NCBI GenBank assembly: GCA_964403185.1
Contig: CAYOFK010000007.1
Coordinates: 1-32,271 of the forward strand
DNA from: CAYOFK01 sp964403185
Lineage (GTDB): Bacteria > Bacteroidota > Bacteroidia > Bacteroidales > VadinHA17
Direction: 5' to 3'
Length of the DNA stretch: 32,271 nt
Below, piece after piece: positions 15,373 through 23,083 of the stretch; position 1 is the stretch's first letter; every line of letters begins with the position of its first letter. The notes beneath the pieces are model-generated. The model saw only the letters and a program-made list of their open reading frames with translations. It had not been told where the DNA came from and searched no databases. A program made the translations under genes and the position numbers.

Positions 15373-16704
15373 CTAAAACGACCGGTTTACATCGAATTGC
15401 TCAAGGTAATCGGCAACCCGTTTCAGGAACATGCCTCCCAGGGCTCCGTCAACCACTCTGTGGTCGTAAGAGAGCGAAAGGATCATTTTATGGCGGATGC
15501 CAATAGTATCACCTGCTTCTGTTTCAATAACAGCAGGCTTTTTAACAACGGCCCCAACTCCAAGGATGGCCACTTCGGGCTGGTTGATGATGGGCGTGCC
15601 TGTGAGGTTCTGAAACGATCCGAAGTTAGATATGGTGAAGGTGCCTCCGGTGATCTCGTCGGGCAACAATTTGTTTTCTCTTGCCCTGTTTGCAAGATCG
15701 TTTACGGCTTTGGCCAGTCCGATCAGGTTTTTTTCATCAGCCTGTTTGATCACAGGTACGATGAGGTTTCCTGAGGGCAGGGCGGTGGCCATGCCAATGT
15801 TAATCTGCTTTTTAATAATAATGCTGGTGTCCTCCACAGAGACATTCACCATTGGAAAATCGCGCAATGCCCTGGCTGCAGCTTCAATAAACAAAGGTGT
15901 AAAGGTGATCTTCTGCCCTTCCTTTTTCAGAAATTCATTTTTTATGCGGTCGCGCCATTTGGCCAGATTGGTCACATCGGCCTCCACAAAAGAAGTTACA
16001 TGCGGAGAAGTATGAACAGAGTGTACCATGCGCCCGGCAATGAGTTTCCGCATGCGGTCCATCTCAACAATCTCTTCATCCGGTCCGGCTGTTACCGGGC
16101 CTTTTTCAATCACCGGAACGGATTCAGTTTCTGATGCTGCAGAGGATTTCTGTTCTGAAGGAGGTTTTGGGGCTGCGGCACCTTGCACCCGGGTTCCAAG
16201 ATATCCGAGAATGTCTTTTTTGGTGATGCGTCCATCTTTTCCCGAACCGCTTAAGCCTTCAAGTTCATCAGGTGAAATCCCTTCTTTCGATGCGATCTTA
16301 CGTACAAGCGGTGAAAGAAATCTGCCGGAAACTGTGTGGCTGGTTTCAGACACCTGTGCCTCCGGCTCTTCATGTTCAGGAGTGGCTTCCTCCCCGGGGG
16401 GCGTGGGTGTCAGGCGCTCAACTTCCCGGAGGACTTCCTTCCGTTCAGGTTCAGGACCATCATCCCTGGTTTCAAGCATCATCAATACATCCCCTACTTT
16501 GGGCACCGCCCCTTCTTCAACAAGGATTTTATTTACAACCCCTTCCTCAGGAGCAGGTATTTCGGAGTCTACTTTATCCGTGGCCACTTCAACAAGTGAA
16601 TCATCCTCCTCCACCCGGTCACCAACTTCAACCAGCCATTTTGTAATGGTAGCTTCAATAATACCTTCTCCCATCCTGGGGAGTTGAATTTCGATCTGCG
16701 CCAT
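15373..16704 (-). CDS. 2-oxo acid dehydrogenase complex E2 (dihydrolipoyl acyltransferase)
   Basis: The 443-residue protein is the acyltransferase core of a pyruvate, branched-chain or 2-oxoglutarate dehydrogenase complex. A single lipoyl domain covers about 1-78 with the lipoylated Lys44 in VATDKVDSEIP. An acidic Pro/Glu-rich linker follows, then the E1/E3 peripheral-subunit binding domain at about 126-170 (SPLVRKIASKEGI) and the catalytic domain from about 215. His415 and Asp419 in SYDHRVVDGALGG form the active-site motif. No E1 or E3 gene is adjacent, so it is an orphan whose partners are elsewhere. The branched-chain type is most likely by resemblance, but the substrate cannot be fixed from this sequence. 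It has its own promoter-like elements. Confidence 0.92.
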   Translation of the reverse strand: MAQIEIQLPRMGEGIIEATITKWLVEVGDRVEEDDSLVEVATDKVDSEIPAPEEGVVNKILVEEGAVPKVGDVLMMLETRDDGPEPERKEVLREVERLTPTPPGEEATPEHEEPEAQVSETSHTVSGRFLSPLVRKIASKEGISPDELEGLSGSGKDGRITKKDILGYLGTRVQGAAAPKPPSEQKSSAASETESVPVIEKGPVTAGPDEEIVEMDRMRKLIAGRMVHSVHTSPHVTSFVEADVTNLAKWRDRIKNEFLKKEGQKITFTPLFIEAAARALRDFPMVNVSVEDTSIIIKKQINIGMATALPSGNLIVPVIKQADEKNLIGLAKAVNDLANRARENKLLPDEITGGTFTISNFGSFQNLTGTPIINQPEVAILGVGAVVKKPAVIETEAGDTIGIRHKMILSLSYDHRVVDGALGGMFLKRVADYLEQFDVNRSF

Positions 16705-16735
16705 TTGATAAATTTATTTAGTCTAAATAATGATT

Positions 16736-16765
16736 CAAAAATACAAAACTTTCAGTAAAAAACAA
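16736..16765 (-). promoter_or_regulatory. Promoter of the E2 gene (TTG-N19-TATTTTTG)
   Basis: On the minus strand TTG (16763-16765) is separated by 19 bases from TATTTTTG (16736-16743), which is an excellent fit to the Bacteroidota -33/-7 consensus. The box lies 31 bases before the ATG at 16704, in the 64-base gap after the glycosyltransferase stop. E2 therefore appears to be transcribed separately. Confidence 0.6.
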
Positions 16766-16768
16766 TCC

Positions 16769-18757
16769 TCAGAAAGGGGGGGACCCCAGCTTTCTGAGGT
16801 TTCTGAACATGATTCGCAGATCATCCTGAAATCTGTAGTTCTGCATATAATGCAGGGCAATTGAATGTTCAATTTCTTCCTGCCCTTCATGCTTGCTGAA
16901 AATCCCGGAAGGAGTGAGAACTCCCGCGGGCAATTTCTTAAGCTCTTCAATATGAAGCGATTCACTTTGGTGTGGTGATAATCCAACCCAGGTCATCTTC
17001 CCGGAAAGGACTGAAATAGCATTTTTATACAGTCCTCTCTTATTTTTAACCAGCAGCAATAACAGGGGACTTCCAATAATTACAATAAGGGATGCGAGTA
17101 TATCTATACTCCTTTTTAAGCTTTTGTTACGCGAGGTGTTTACAGAATTCAGTTCCTGAAAATAATGTTCCCCTGAATGGTGCTTTGAACGGCTTCCGAT
17201 AACCGACATGCTTTCAGGGGGAGCAACCATAAAGTCCAGGCCGGGCACCGATAATTTTGTCATTACAGAGATGATCTGTTCTGCCGGGACATCCTGGCCA
17301 CTAAAAATGATCTCATTGATGTTGTAAAACCTGATAAATTCGGGAATCTGATGAAATGCCCCCAGGTGAATTGGTCCTGCACCGGTTTTCAGAGGGGTGG
17401 TAAAAATACTTAATGCGGGCTGCCTGTTAAAAATATGTAACAACTTGCTGATCCTTTCACTTTCCTTCTGACCGGCAAGAACCAGGATCCTGTTTCCCTG
17501 GCGTTTATAAACATAGATAAAGTGTCCTCCAACAGCACGAAAAAGCATTCTTAATCCTGTTGCTGAAATCAATGCCCACAGGGATCCAATGAGAATCAAT
17601 GCCCTTGAAAAACGTAAATGCAGGGGCAGCAGGGCATAGGCGGCCAGTAAAAAAATACTGGAAAAAGCAAGGCCCCTGAACAGTTTTGAAAAGCGGTATG
17701 GAATGCGGTATCCCCCTGAAAAGAATATACCAAAGACCCAGATCATCACATAAATGGGCGCGATGATATGGGTGAACAGTTCAGGGTACACCGTAGGGCC
17801 TTCCAGTTTGAGCTGCCCCCATTCGTAGATGATCATTTCATAGCCTGTCAGCATCACGACCAGGTCCAGAACGGGGAGCAAAATAATTTTTATAAACCGT
17901 TTTGCTGCAGATAGCAGGCCCCTGAAAAATATGGCCCCCAGTATGAACAAAGATATCAGCGGTGATTTTCCCGGAGTCAGGTGCTTTTGGTAGAAAATGA
18001 TCATGGCCTTATAGAACAGGGCCACATAATTCAGACTTCCCTTCCTGGTGCTTTCTCCCTTGTAATGAATTATAGTGGTCTCAGGCAGGTAATAATTCTT
18101 AAATCCTTTTTTCCGGATCCTGTATGAAAGGTCAATATCCTCACCATACATGAAGTAATCCTCATCCAGAATCCCGGTCAGCTCAAGAACGCTTTTCCTG
18201 ATGAACATGAAGGCCCCGGTGAGGACATCCACCTCATGGGTGAGCTCCGGATCAAGATGCCCCAGATAGTAGCGATTGAAACGTTCCGAACGGGGCAACA
18301 ATCCTGATAATCCTGACATTTTGTAAAAAGCAACGACCGGAGTGGGCAGCCCCCGTTTCGACTCCGGCAGGAATCTGCCTTTCCCATCGATCATTTTTAC
18401 GCCAATTGCCCCGGCCTCAGGATGAGAATCCATAAACTTCAGACAGCTTTTAAACGTTTCTTCTTCAACAATGGTGTCCGGATTCAGAAGAAGAATAAAA
18501 CTTCCGCAGGCTTTTTTAATGGCCTGGTTATTAGCCCTGGCAAAACCCAGGTTTTCATTGTTCTCGATCAATGAAACCCAGGGAAATTTCTTCCGGATCA
18601 GGGGTACGGATCCATCCACTGAATTATTATCCACCACAAAGACCTCCCCTTCGATCCCCTTCAAAGCCACACGGACGGAATGCAGGCACTGTTCAATAAA
18701 ATGTTTGACATTGTAATTTACGATGACGACGGACAGGTCCATGGTGGATGAGGGCAT
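16769..18757 (-). CDS. GT2 glycosyltransferase fused to a degenerate WcaJ/WbaP-like sugar-phosphate transferase
   Basis: This 662-residue protein has two parts. Residues 6-260 are a GT2 domain of the rhamnosyltransferase (WbbL-like) kind: VVDNNSVDGS, the metal site LLNPD at 90-94 and FMYGEDIDLSYRI at 202-214. From about 265 to 405 there are four or five hydrophobic helices, then a Rossmann-like segment at 421-515 (NRILVLAGQKESERISKLL) and a 546-655 stretch that resembles the C-terminal domain of polyprenyl-phosphate hexose-1-phosphate transferases (LKRSIDILASL, KMTWVGLSP for the usual MSxVGPRP, TPSGIFS, YRFQDDLRIMFRNL). The catalytic central part of that domain is missing. It probably acts in surface polysaccharide assembly at the inner membrane. 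The more typical GT2 start is Met6 at 18742. Confidence 0.85.
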   Translation of the reverse strand: MPSSTMDLSVVIVNYNVKHFIEQCLHSVRVALKGIEGEVFVVDNNSVDGSVPLIRKKFPWVSLIENNENLGFARANNQAIKKACGSFILLLNPDTIVEEETFKSCLKFMDSHPEAGAIGVKMIDGKGRFLPESKRGLPTPVVAFYKMSGLSGLLPRSERFNRYYLGHLDPELTHEVDVLTGAFMFIRKSVLELTGILDEDYFMYGEDIDLSYRIRKKGFKNYYLPETTIIHYKGESTRKGSLNYVALFYKAMIIFYQKHLTPGKSPLISLFILGAIFFRGLLSAAKRFIKIILLPVLDLVVMLTGYEMIIYEWGQLKLEGPTVYPELFTHIIAPIYVMIWVFGIFFSGGYRIPYRFSKLFRGLAFSSIFLLAAYALLPLHLRFSRALILIGSLWALISATGLRMLFRAVGGHFIYVYKRQGNRILVLAGQKESERISKLLHIFNRQPALSIFTTPLKTGAGPIHLGAFHQIPEFIRFYNINEIIFSGQDVPAEQIISVMTKLSVPGLDFMVAPPESMSVIGSRSKHHSGEHYFQELNSVNTSRNKSLKRSIDILASLIVIIGSPLLLLLVKNKRGLYKNAISVLSGKMTWVGLSPHQSESLHIEELKKLPAGVLTPSGIFSKHEGQEEIEHSIALHYMQNYRFQDDLRIMFRNLRKLGSPPF

Positions 18758-19026
18758 AAGATCAAAGATAATGAGGAAGAATGATTTACGAAAATTGTCT
18801 GATGGAAAGTATGGACTAATAGTTTGGCTGGTCGTCGTACTGCTAATCGGGGGGTGGCGTAAGCCGGGTGTTAGTCGGATATCCTGCCTTTGGGGCTCCC
18901 CGGCCCTGCAAGGTCAGAGACCCCTGATGTCAGCCAAAGGAAAATGCCATGCCGGACGGGACGGGAAATAATTCCTTTGTAAAGGCGCCTGAACTACACG
19001 GATGAACTGTTAAAGAGGGAATCCGA
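18758..19026. other. 269 bp intergenic, GC-rich and hairpin-rich
   Basis: Between recR and the glycosyltransferase, about 18820-18985 is more GC-rich than its surroundings and full of self-complementary segments. CCTTTGG (18887-18893) pairs with CCAAAGG (18934-18940), enclosing GGGGCTCCCC (18892-18901) and GGTCAGAGACC (18912-18922). CCTTTGTAAAGG lies at 18974-18985. No open frame on either strand looks like a protein. It could be a structured RNA, a transcription attenuator or an intergenic repeat; I cannot decide between these. Confidence 0.4.
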
Positions 19027-19650
19027 TTACTTTGACAGCGAATCCTCATAGGGAGTCCTGTCCACAATAGATCTTCCGAGGGTGACCTCATCGGTATATT
19101 CCAGTTCATCACCAATCGATACCCCCCTTGCCAGGGTGGTGATCCTGAGATCCTTATTGTCAAATTTTTTATAGAGGTAAAAGTTGGTGGTATCTCCTTC
19201 CATGGTTGTGCTTAAGGCAAAAATAAGTTCCGATACCAGGCCGGTGTTGACCTTTTTTTCCAATACGTCCAGGGTCAGATCTTCGGGACCAATTCCATCA
19301 ATTGGAGAAATGATGCTGCCCAGAACATGGTAGATGCCCTTATACTGGTGGGTATTTTCAATAGCCATTACATCCCTTATGTTTTCAACCACACAAACAG
19401 TCTGCTGATCACGGACCGGATTTGAGCAAATACTACAGAGCTCTGTATCTGATATGTTGTTGCAACTCTTGCAGTAAATAATGTTGTCCTTAAGCCGGAT
19501 GAGTGTATTCCCGAAATTCTCAACCACAGCGCCATCCTGCCGCAACAGGTGTAATACCAGGCGCAACGCGGTCTTTTTTCCTATACCAGGCAGGCTGGCA
19601 AACTCATTAACTGCTGATTCGAGCAGCCTGGATGGGAATTGTTCGGTCAT
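19027..19650 (-). CDS. recR: Recombination protein RecR
   Basis: The ATG at 19650 gives 207 residues beginning MTEQFPSRLLESAVNEF, the normal start for Bacteroidota RecR; a TTG nine codons upstream would add an atypical leader. RecR acts with RecO and RecF to load RecA on gapped DNA. Visible features are the helix-hairpin-helix LPGIGKKTALRLVLHL near the N terminus, the Cys4 zinc finger (CKSCNNISDTELCSIC) and the Toprim domain (VCVVENIRDVMAIE) followed by the C-terminal TTLARGVSIGDELEYTD. It diverges from the symporter gene. Confidence 0.95.
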   Translation of the reverse strand: MTEQFPSRLLESAVNEFASLPGIGKKTALRLVLHLLRQDGAVVENFGNTLIRLKDNIIYCKSCNNISDTELCSICSNPVRDQQTVCVVENIRDVMAIENTHQYKGIYHVLGSIISPIDGIGPEDLTLDVLEKKVNTGLVSELIFALSTTMEGDTTNFYLYKKFDNKDLRITTLARGVSIGDELEYTDEVTLGRSIVDRTPYEDSLSK

Positions 19651-19729
19651 TTCGAAATGCTTTTTTTGGCTTCTCAAAAATACTATTCAAGTCAGGCTTA
19701 TCCAATTTTTTCTAATTAATTGTTTTTAG

Positions 19730-19737
19730 TAATCTTG
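19730..19737 (+). promoter_or_regulatory. Weak -7 box (TAATCTTG) of the symporter gene
   Basis: TAATCTTG differs from TAnnTTTG at one position and lies 19 bases before the symporter ATG, the same spacing seen at other starts in this window. No clear -33 element is present. Confidence 0.3.
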
Positions 19738-19756
19738 TAGCCACAAAAACAAACCG

Positions 19757-21313
19757 ATGAGTCCACTGCTTGTATTTGGGGTTATTGCGGGGTACTTCTC
19801 CCTGTTGGTTGTGATTTCCATCTTTACCTCGAAGAATACCAGTAATGAAACCTTTTTTACAGGGAACAAGCAATCGCCATGGTTTGTTGTGGCTTTTGGT
19901 ATGATTGGTGCCTCGCTGTCCGGGGTGACTTTTATTTCCATTCCTGGCGAAGTAGGAGCCCTGATCTCATCCGCAGAACCCAGTTATAAGGCTTTTTCAT
20001 ATTTCCAGCTTGTTCTGGGCTACCTGCTGGGGTATTTTGTAATTGCAAATGTGCTGATGCCATTGTATTACCGGCTGAACCTGGTGTCTATATACAGTTA
20101 TCTCGACCAGCGTTTTGGGATCAGTACCTATAAAACCGGATCCTTATTCTTTCTGCTTTCGCAGACCATGGGTGCTTCCCTGCGTTTGTTTCTGGTAGCG
20201 GGCGTTTTACAAATTGCATTTTTTGATGCCTATAATATTCCCTTTGCCATTACAGTTACAGTAACCATATTTTTGATCTGGATCTACACCTTTCGCTCGG
20301 GTATTAAAACCATTGTCTGGACCGATACGCTTCAAACCCTCTTTATGCTTGTATCGGTGTTGGTGACCATAATGATTGTTTCAAGTAAACTGGATCTTTC
20401 ATTTAAAGGATTTGTTTCCCTGTTTGATTCACATGAGTATTCCAAAATATTCGTCTGGAACTGGAAAAGTTCCAAATTCTTTCTCAAACAGTTCTTATCA
20501 GGAGCCTTCATTGCAATTGTGATGACCGGTCTGGATCAAAACATGATGCAGAAAAACCTGACATGTAAAAACATTGGGGAAGCCAAAAAGAACATGTACT
20601 GGTTCAGCGGCATACTGGTGCCTGTGAATTTCTTATTCCTTAGCCTGGGCTTACTGCTCTATGTTTATGCCATCCAAACCGGAATTGCCCTGCCTGAGCG
20701 GTCAGACGATCTCTATCCCATCCTTGCACTGCGGCATTTTTCTTCATTTGTAGGCATTGTGTTCCTGCTTGGGATCACTGCTGCTGCTTTTTCCAGTGCA
20801 GACTCGGCACTTACAGCGCTGACCACCGCTTTTTGTGTGGACTTCCTGAACCTAAAACAAAAAACGGAAAAAGCACAAAAAAATACCAGGCTCAAGGTTC
20901 ATATTGGTTTTTCAGTGGTGATGTTCCTGGTTATTGTGATTTTCAGGGCGATCAATAATGACAGTGTGATTACCGCGGTATTTAAAGTCGCCGGATATAC
21001 TTACGGGCCATTATTGGGCCTTTATGCATTCGGACTTTTTACCAGGTTCAGGGTTAAAGATAAATATGTACCATTGGTTGCAGTATTATCACCCATCCTT
21101 ACTTATATTATCAGTGCAAACTCTGCCCGATGGTTTAACGGTTATATTTTTGGATTTGAACTCCTGATACTGAACGGTTTGCTTACTTTTGTGGGTTTGT
21201 TGATCCTGAGAGGCCGGTCCGGCGAATATGGGAAAAAGGGAGGGGGAGAAAGGGCGACAAGGGAAGGGGGCGAGGTGAGAGGTGCCATGCCTGCCGGCAG
21301 GCAGGAGAGGTGA
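19757..21313 (+). CDS. Sodium:solute symporter (SSS family)
   Basis: This 518-residue polytopic protein has about 13 hydrophobic helices and should import a solute with sodium across the inner membrane. Family signatures include the N-terminal FFTGNKQSPWFVVAFGMIGA and SGVTFISIPGEVG segment, GLDQNMMQKNL in the central loop and AAAFSSADSALTALTTAF, which carries the Ser/Thr residues of the sodium site. The substrate is not predictable; sugars, sialic acid and amino acids are all possible. After about residue 485 (LILRGRSG) the frame enters purine-rich DNA and a palindromic repeat, yielding a Gly/Arg/Glu-rich tail that ends MPAGRQER. That tail is probably not ancestral. The gene stands alone between recR and the repeat nest. 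Confidence 0.9.
   Translation: MSPLLVFGVIAGYFSLLVVISIFTSKNTSNETFFTGNKQSPWFVVAFGMIGASLSGVTFISIPGEVGALISSAEPSYKAFSYFQLVLGYLLGYFVIANVLMPLYYRLNLVSIYSYLDQRFGISTYKTGSLFFLLSQTMGASLRLFLVAGVLQIAFFDAYNIPFAITVTVTIFLIWIYTFRSGIKTIVWTDTLQTLFMLVSVLVTIMIVSSKLDLSFKGFVSLFDSHEYSKIFVWNWKSSKFFLKQFLSGAFIAIVMTGLDQNMMQKNLTCKNIGEAKKNMYWFSGILVPVNFLFLSLGLLLYVYAIQTGIALPERSDDLYPILALRHFSSFVGIVFLLGITAAAFSSADSALTALTTAFCVDFLNLKQKTEKAQKNTRLKVHIGFSVVMFLVIVIFRAINNDSVITAVFKVAGYTYGPLLGLYAFGLFTRFRVKDKYVPLVAVLSPILTYIISANSARWFNGYIFGFELLILNGLLTFVGLLILRGRSGEYGKKGGGERATREGGEVRGAMPAGRQER
21288..21303. repeat. Palindromic repeat TGCCTGCCGGCAGGCA
   Basis: This perfect 16-base palindrome lies inside the last codons of the symporter gene. 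Degenerate copies are at 15065-15078, around 15322-15330, 7370-7385 and 21784-21798, all intergenic. GC-rich inverted repeats of this type are scattered through many Bacteroidota genomes. Confidence 0.7.
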
Positions 21314-21387
21314 GGGGTTTCCACCCAGGCCACCTCCTTCGCTAAAGCTACGGCTATCAAAGAAGGCTACGGTGGTTAACGTAATGA

Positions 21388-21519
21388 GGGGCTGTCTCAA
21401 AAGTCAGATTACATATCATTCCTGCGAAAGCAGGAATCCATAAGAGCCTGATTTTCACATTACAAAGATTCCGTATCAAGTACGGAATGATGCCATTAGG
21501 TTGCTTTTGAGACAGCCCC
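21388..21519. mobile_element. 132 bp MITE-like element with 16 bp perfect terminal inverted repeats
   Basis: The element starts GGGGCTGTCTCAAAAG (21388-21403) and ends with its exact reverse complement (21504-21519). Inside are two perfect 8 bp hairpins: ATTCCTGC-GAAA-GCAGGAAT (21418-21437) and ATTCCGTA-TCAAG-TACGGAAT (21468-21488). It has no coding capacity. The ends resemble those of IS1182-like or related transposons, so it would be mobilised in trans; that family link is from memory. No clear target-site duplication is seen in the flanks. The same 16 bp occurs again at 32042. Confidence 0.8.
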
Positions 21520-21582
21520 AATCGACTTACACCGTTTTGTTAAACAAAACAGCACGAGGATTGCATCAGCAATCTGAGTAAC

Positions 21583-21656
21583 GTCGATCTACATGAAGTC
21601 TGCCATTTGTTTTGAAACAATGTAACAGTTTGGCATCCGCGCCCCATAAGCATAAC
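21583..21656 (-). repeat. 74 bp dispersed repeat, copy B
   Basis: This is the inverted partner of 15092-15165, with 63 of 74 positions identical and no gaps. The ATCGAC end is closed by an inverted copy at 21521-21526, but here about 56 bases with two hairpins separate them, against 8 bases in copy A. The MITE abuts this end. Confidence 0.75.
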
Positions 21657-21808
21657 CAACCTTATAATAATTAAAGTTGCTTAAACCAAGACCTTTATTA
21701 AGACCTCAAAGTCTAATGTTCTAAATGGTTCTTGTGCAACCTGGAAGGAATGAGGACTAATACAGAAAGTAGGTCTAAAAACCTGGCCGGCAGGCAGGTG
21801 TTGAGGGA

Positions 21809-22603
21809 TCACCACGATCCGCTGGCGCCGCCACCGCCAAAACTGCCTCCGCCGAAACCGCCAAATCCGCCACCGCCGGATGAAAAATTCCCGAAGGAAC
21901 CGGAATGCGACCGCCCCGATGATCCTGCCAGAAAGAGAAGGGTCCAGAAGGGCAGATTGCTTCCGACGGCATGGTGCCGCCTCCTGGAGGTCCTGGAAAT
22001 AAATCCAACGAACATGATGAATAAAAACAAGGCAAAAACCCCTCCAATACCTGCAGCCGGTGCAGATTTGGTCTGCTTGGCGTATTCGTCAGCCGTATAT
22101 TCTCCACGGGTCAGGGACATCAGAGTGTTTGCAGCGGACAGCAGGCCCTGATAATAGTTGCCATCCCTGAATTGGGGCAGGATCTCAACCTCAATAATCC
22201 GTTTGGCAATGGCATCCGGCACAACCGCTTCAAGTCCGTAGCCTGTGGAAATGGAAATTTCACCCTTTTCACTTTTAGTTTTTGGCTTCACCAGGATCAA
22301 TATGCCATTGTCTTTTCCCTGCCGGCCAATGCCCCATTGTTCTGCAAGGCGAACGGCGTAATCATCGATATCGTAACCGTAAACAGTGGGTACCACCACA
22401 ATGGCAATTTGAGTGGAGGTCTCCAGATTGAATTGAACCAGATGATCTTCCAGCTGGACGGCTTCTCCGGCTGTCAGAAAGCCGGCAAAGTCATTGACCA
22501 TCCGCGGCGGATTTTGTTGTGCAGGAAACTCCTGGGCCATTCCCGGGAATGGTAAATTCCATGCAGAAATGATCAGTATTGATAGTATGAGTAATTTCTT
22601 CAT
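21809..22603 (-). CDS. TPM-domain membrane protein (YgcG-like)
   Basis: The 264-residue protein has a signal peptide (about 1-23), a TPM domain at about 38-170 (MVNDFAGFLTAGEAVQLEDH, TSTQIAIVVVPTVYGYD, GKDNGILILV, GYGLEAVVPDAIAKRII), a hydrophobic helix at about 193-210, an Arg/His-rich loop, another hydrophobic patch and a Gly/Ser-rich end (GGGGFGGFGGG). This is the classic YgcG arrangement, with the TPM domain in the periplasm. TPM proteins are genetically linked to LemA and have been tied to membrane or photosystem protein turnover, but no activity is certain. It is the last gene of a lemA-TPM-TPM operon, nine bases after the second TPM gene. Confidence 0.9.
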   Translation of the reverse strand: MKKLLILSILIISAWNLPFPGMAQEFPAQQNPPRMVNDFAGFLTAGEAVQLEDHLVQFNLETSTQIAIVVVPTVYGYDIDDYAVRLAEQWGIGRQGKDNGILILVKPKTKSEKGEISISTGYGLEAVVPDAIAKRIIEVEILPQFRDGNYYQGLLSAANTLMSLTRGEYTADEYAKQTKSAPAAGIGGVFALFLFIMFVGFISRTSRRRHHAVGSNLPFWTLLFLAGSSGRSHSGSFGNFSSGGGGFGGFGGGSFGGGGASGSW

Positions 22604-22612
22604 CTTGATTCT

Positions 22613-23053
22613 TTATTCCTCTCCGAATGAAATATCATCAGAAAGCTCGTTAATATCATGCTGTCCGTACGGGAAATACTTTTTTAAGGCTTGCCCGGCC
22701 ATTTGAATGCCCCCGGCCAGTCCGTCTGCATACTTTTCTTCTTTGAATTTTTCAAGGACTGTATCACGAATGTTATCCCAGAAGTCATCCGGTGTAACGG
22801 CGTTGATCCCGGCATCCCCAAGTATGGCAAAGGTATGGTTTTCGATAGCTAGATAAAACAAGACGCCATTTCTCAGTTTTGTTTTATGCATGTGCAGTTG
22901 GTCAAACAAGAATGCTGCATGATCGAGGGCATCCTCTTTACATGAACGCTCGACATGCACTCTGATCTCACCCGATGTATTTTTTTCAGCTTCACGGATG
23001 GCTGCACCGATGCGCTCCTGCTCTTCTTTGGTGAAAAAATCTGATGGTTTCAT
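22613..23053 (-). CDS. Short TPM-domain protein without signal peptide
   Basis: The 146-residue protein is almost entirely a TPM domain: EEQERIGAAIREAEKNTSGEIRVHVERSC, LRNGVLFYLAIENHTFAILGDAGIN and WDNIRDTVLEKFKEEKYADGLAGGI. It has neither a signal peptide nor a transmembrane helix, so unlike its downstream neighbour it should remain in the cytoplasm. It lies 30 bases after lemA and nine bases before the long TPM gene. Having one cytoplasmic and one periplasmic TPM protein with LemA is common in Bacteroidota. The function is unknown. Confidence 0.88.
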   Translation of the reverse strand: MKPSDFFTKEEQERIGAAIREAEKNTSGEIRVHVERSCKEDALDHAAFLFDQLHMHKTKLRNGVLFYLAIENHTFAILGDAGINAVTPDDFWDNIRDTVLEKFKEEKYADGLAGGIQMAGQALKKYFPYGQHDINELSDDISFGEE

Positions 23054-23083
23054 GTGTCGGTCAGGTATTTGGTTCCTTATTGT

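Larger units (their letters stand above)
21314..21808. other. 495 bp intergenic repeat nest
   Basis: No gene is supported between the symporter stop and the TPM gene. In order it holds a short repeat-like stretch with CTTCGCTAAAGCTACGG and AAGAAGGCTACGG (21339-21373), a 132 bp MITE (21388-21519), two further hairpins GTTTTGTT/AACAAAAC (21534-21550) and GATTGC/GCAATC (21559-21574), copy B of the 74 bp repeat (21583-21656), AT-rich text and a partial CCGGCAGGCAGG palindrome (21786-21797). Confidence 0.65.

Noticed and set aside
16028..16687. A 219-codon plus-strand open frame rich in Ser inside the E2 gene.
   Set aside because: It is antisense to well-conserved lipoyl and linker sequence, and its composition (runs of Ser) is what the reverse complement of a Glu/Pro/Val-rich linker produces.
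18887..18940. Possible signal recognition particle (4.5S) RNA in the GC-rich intergenic segment (AAGGTCAG ... CAGCCAAAGG).
   Set aside because: The conserved GGAA tetraloop and the asymmetric AGCAG side of the SRP helix 8 loop are missing, so the resemblance is limited to a few bases.
21314..21808. CRISPR array in the repeat-rich gap after the symporter.
   Set aside because: Repeats are inverted and of different kinds, with no regular direct repeats or spacers and no cas genes nearby.
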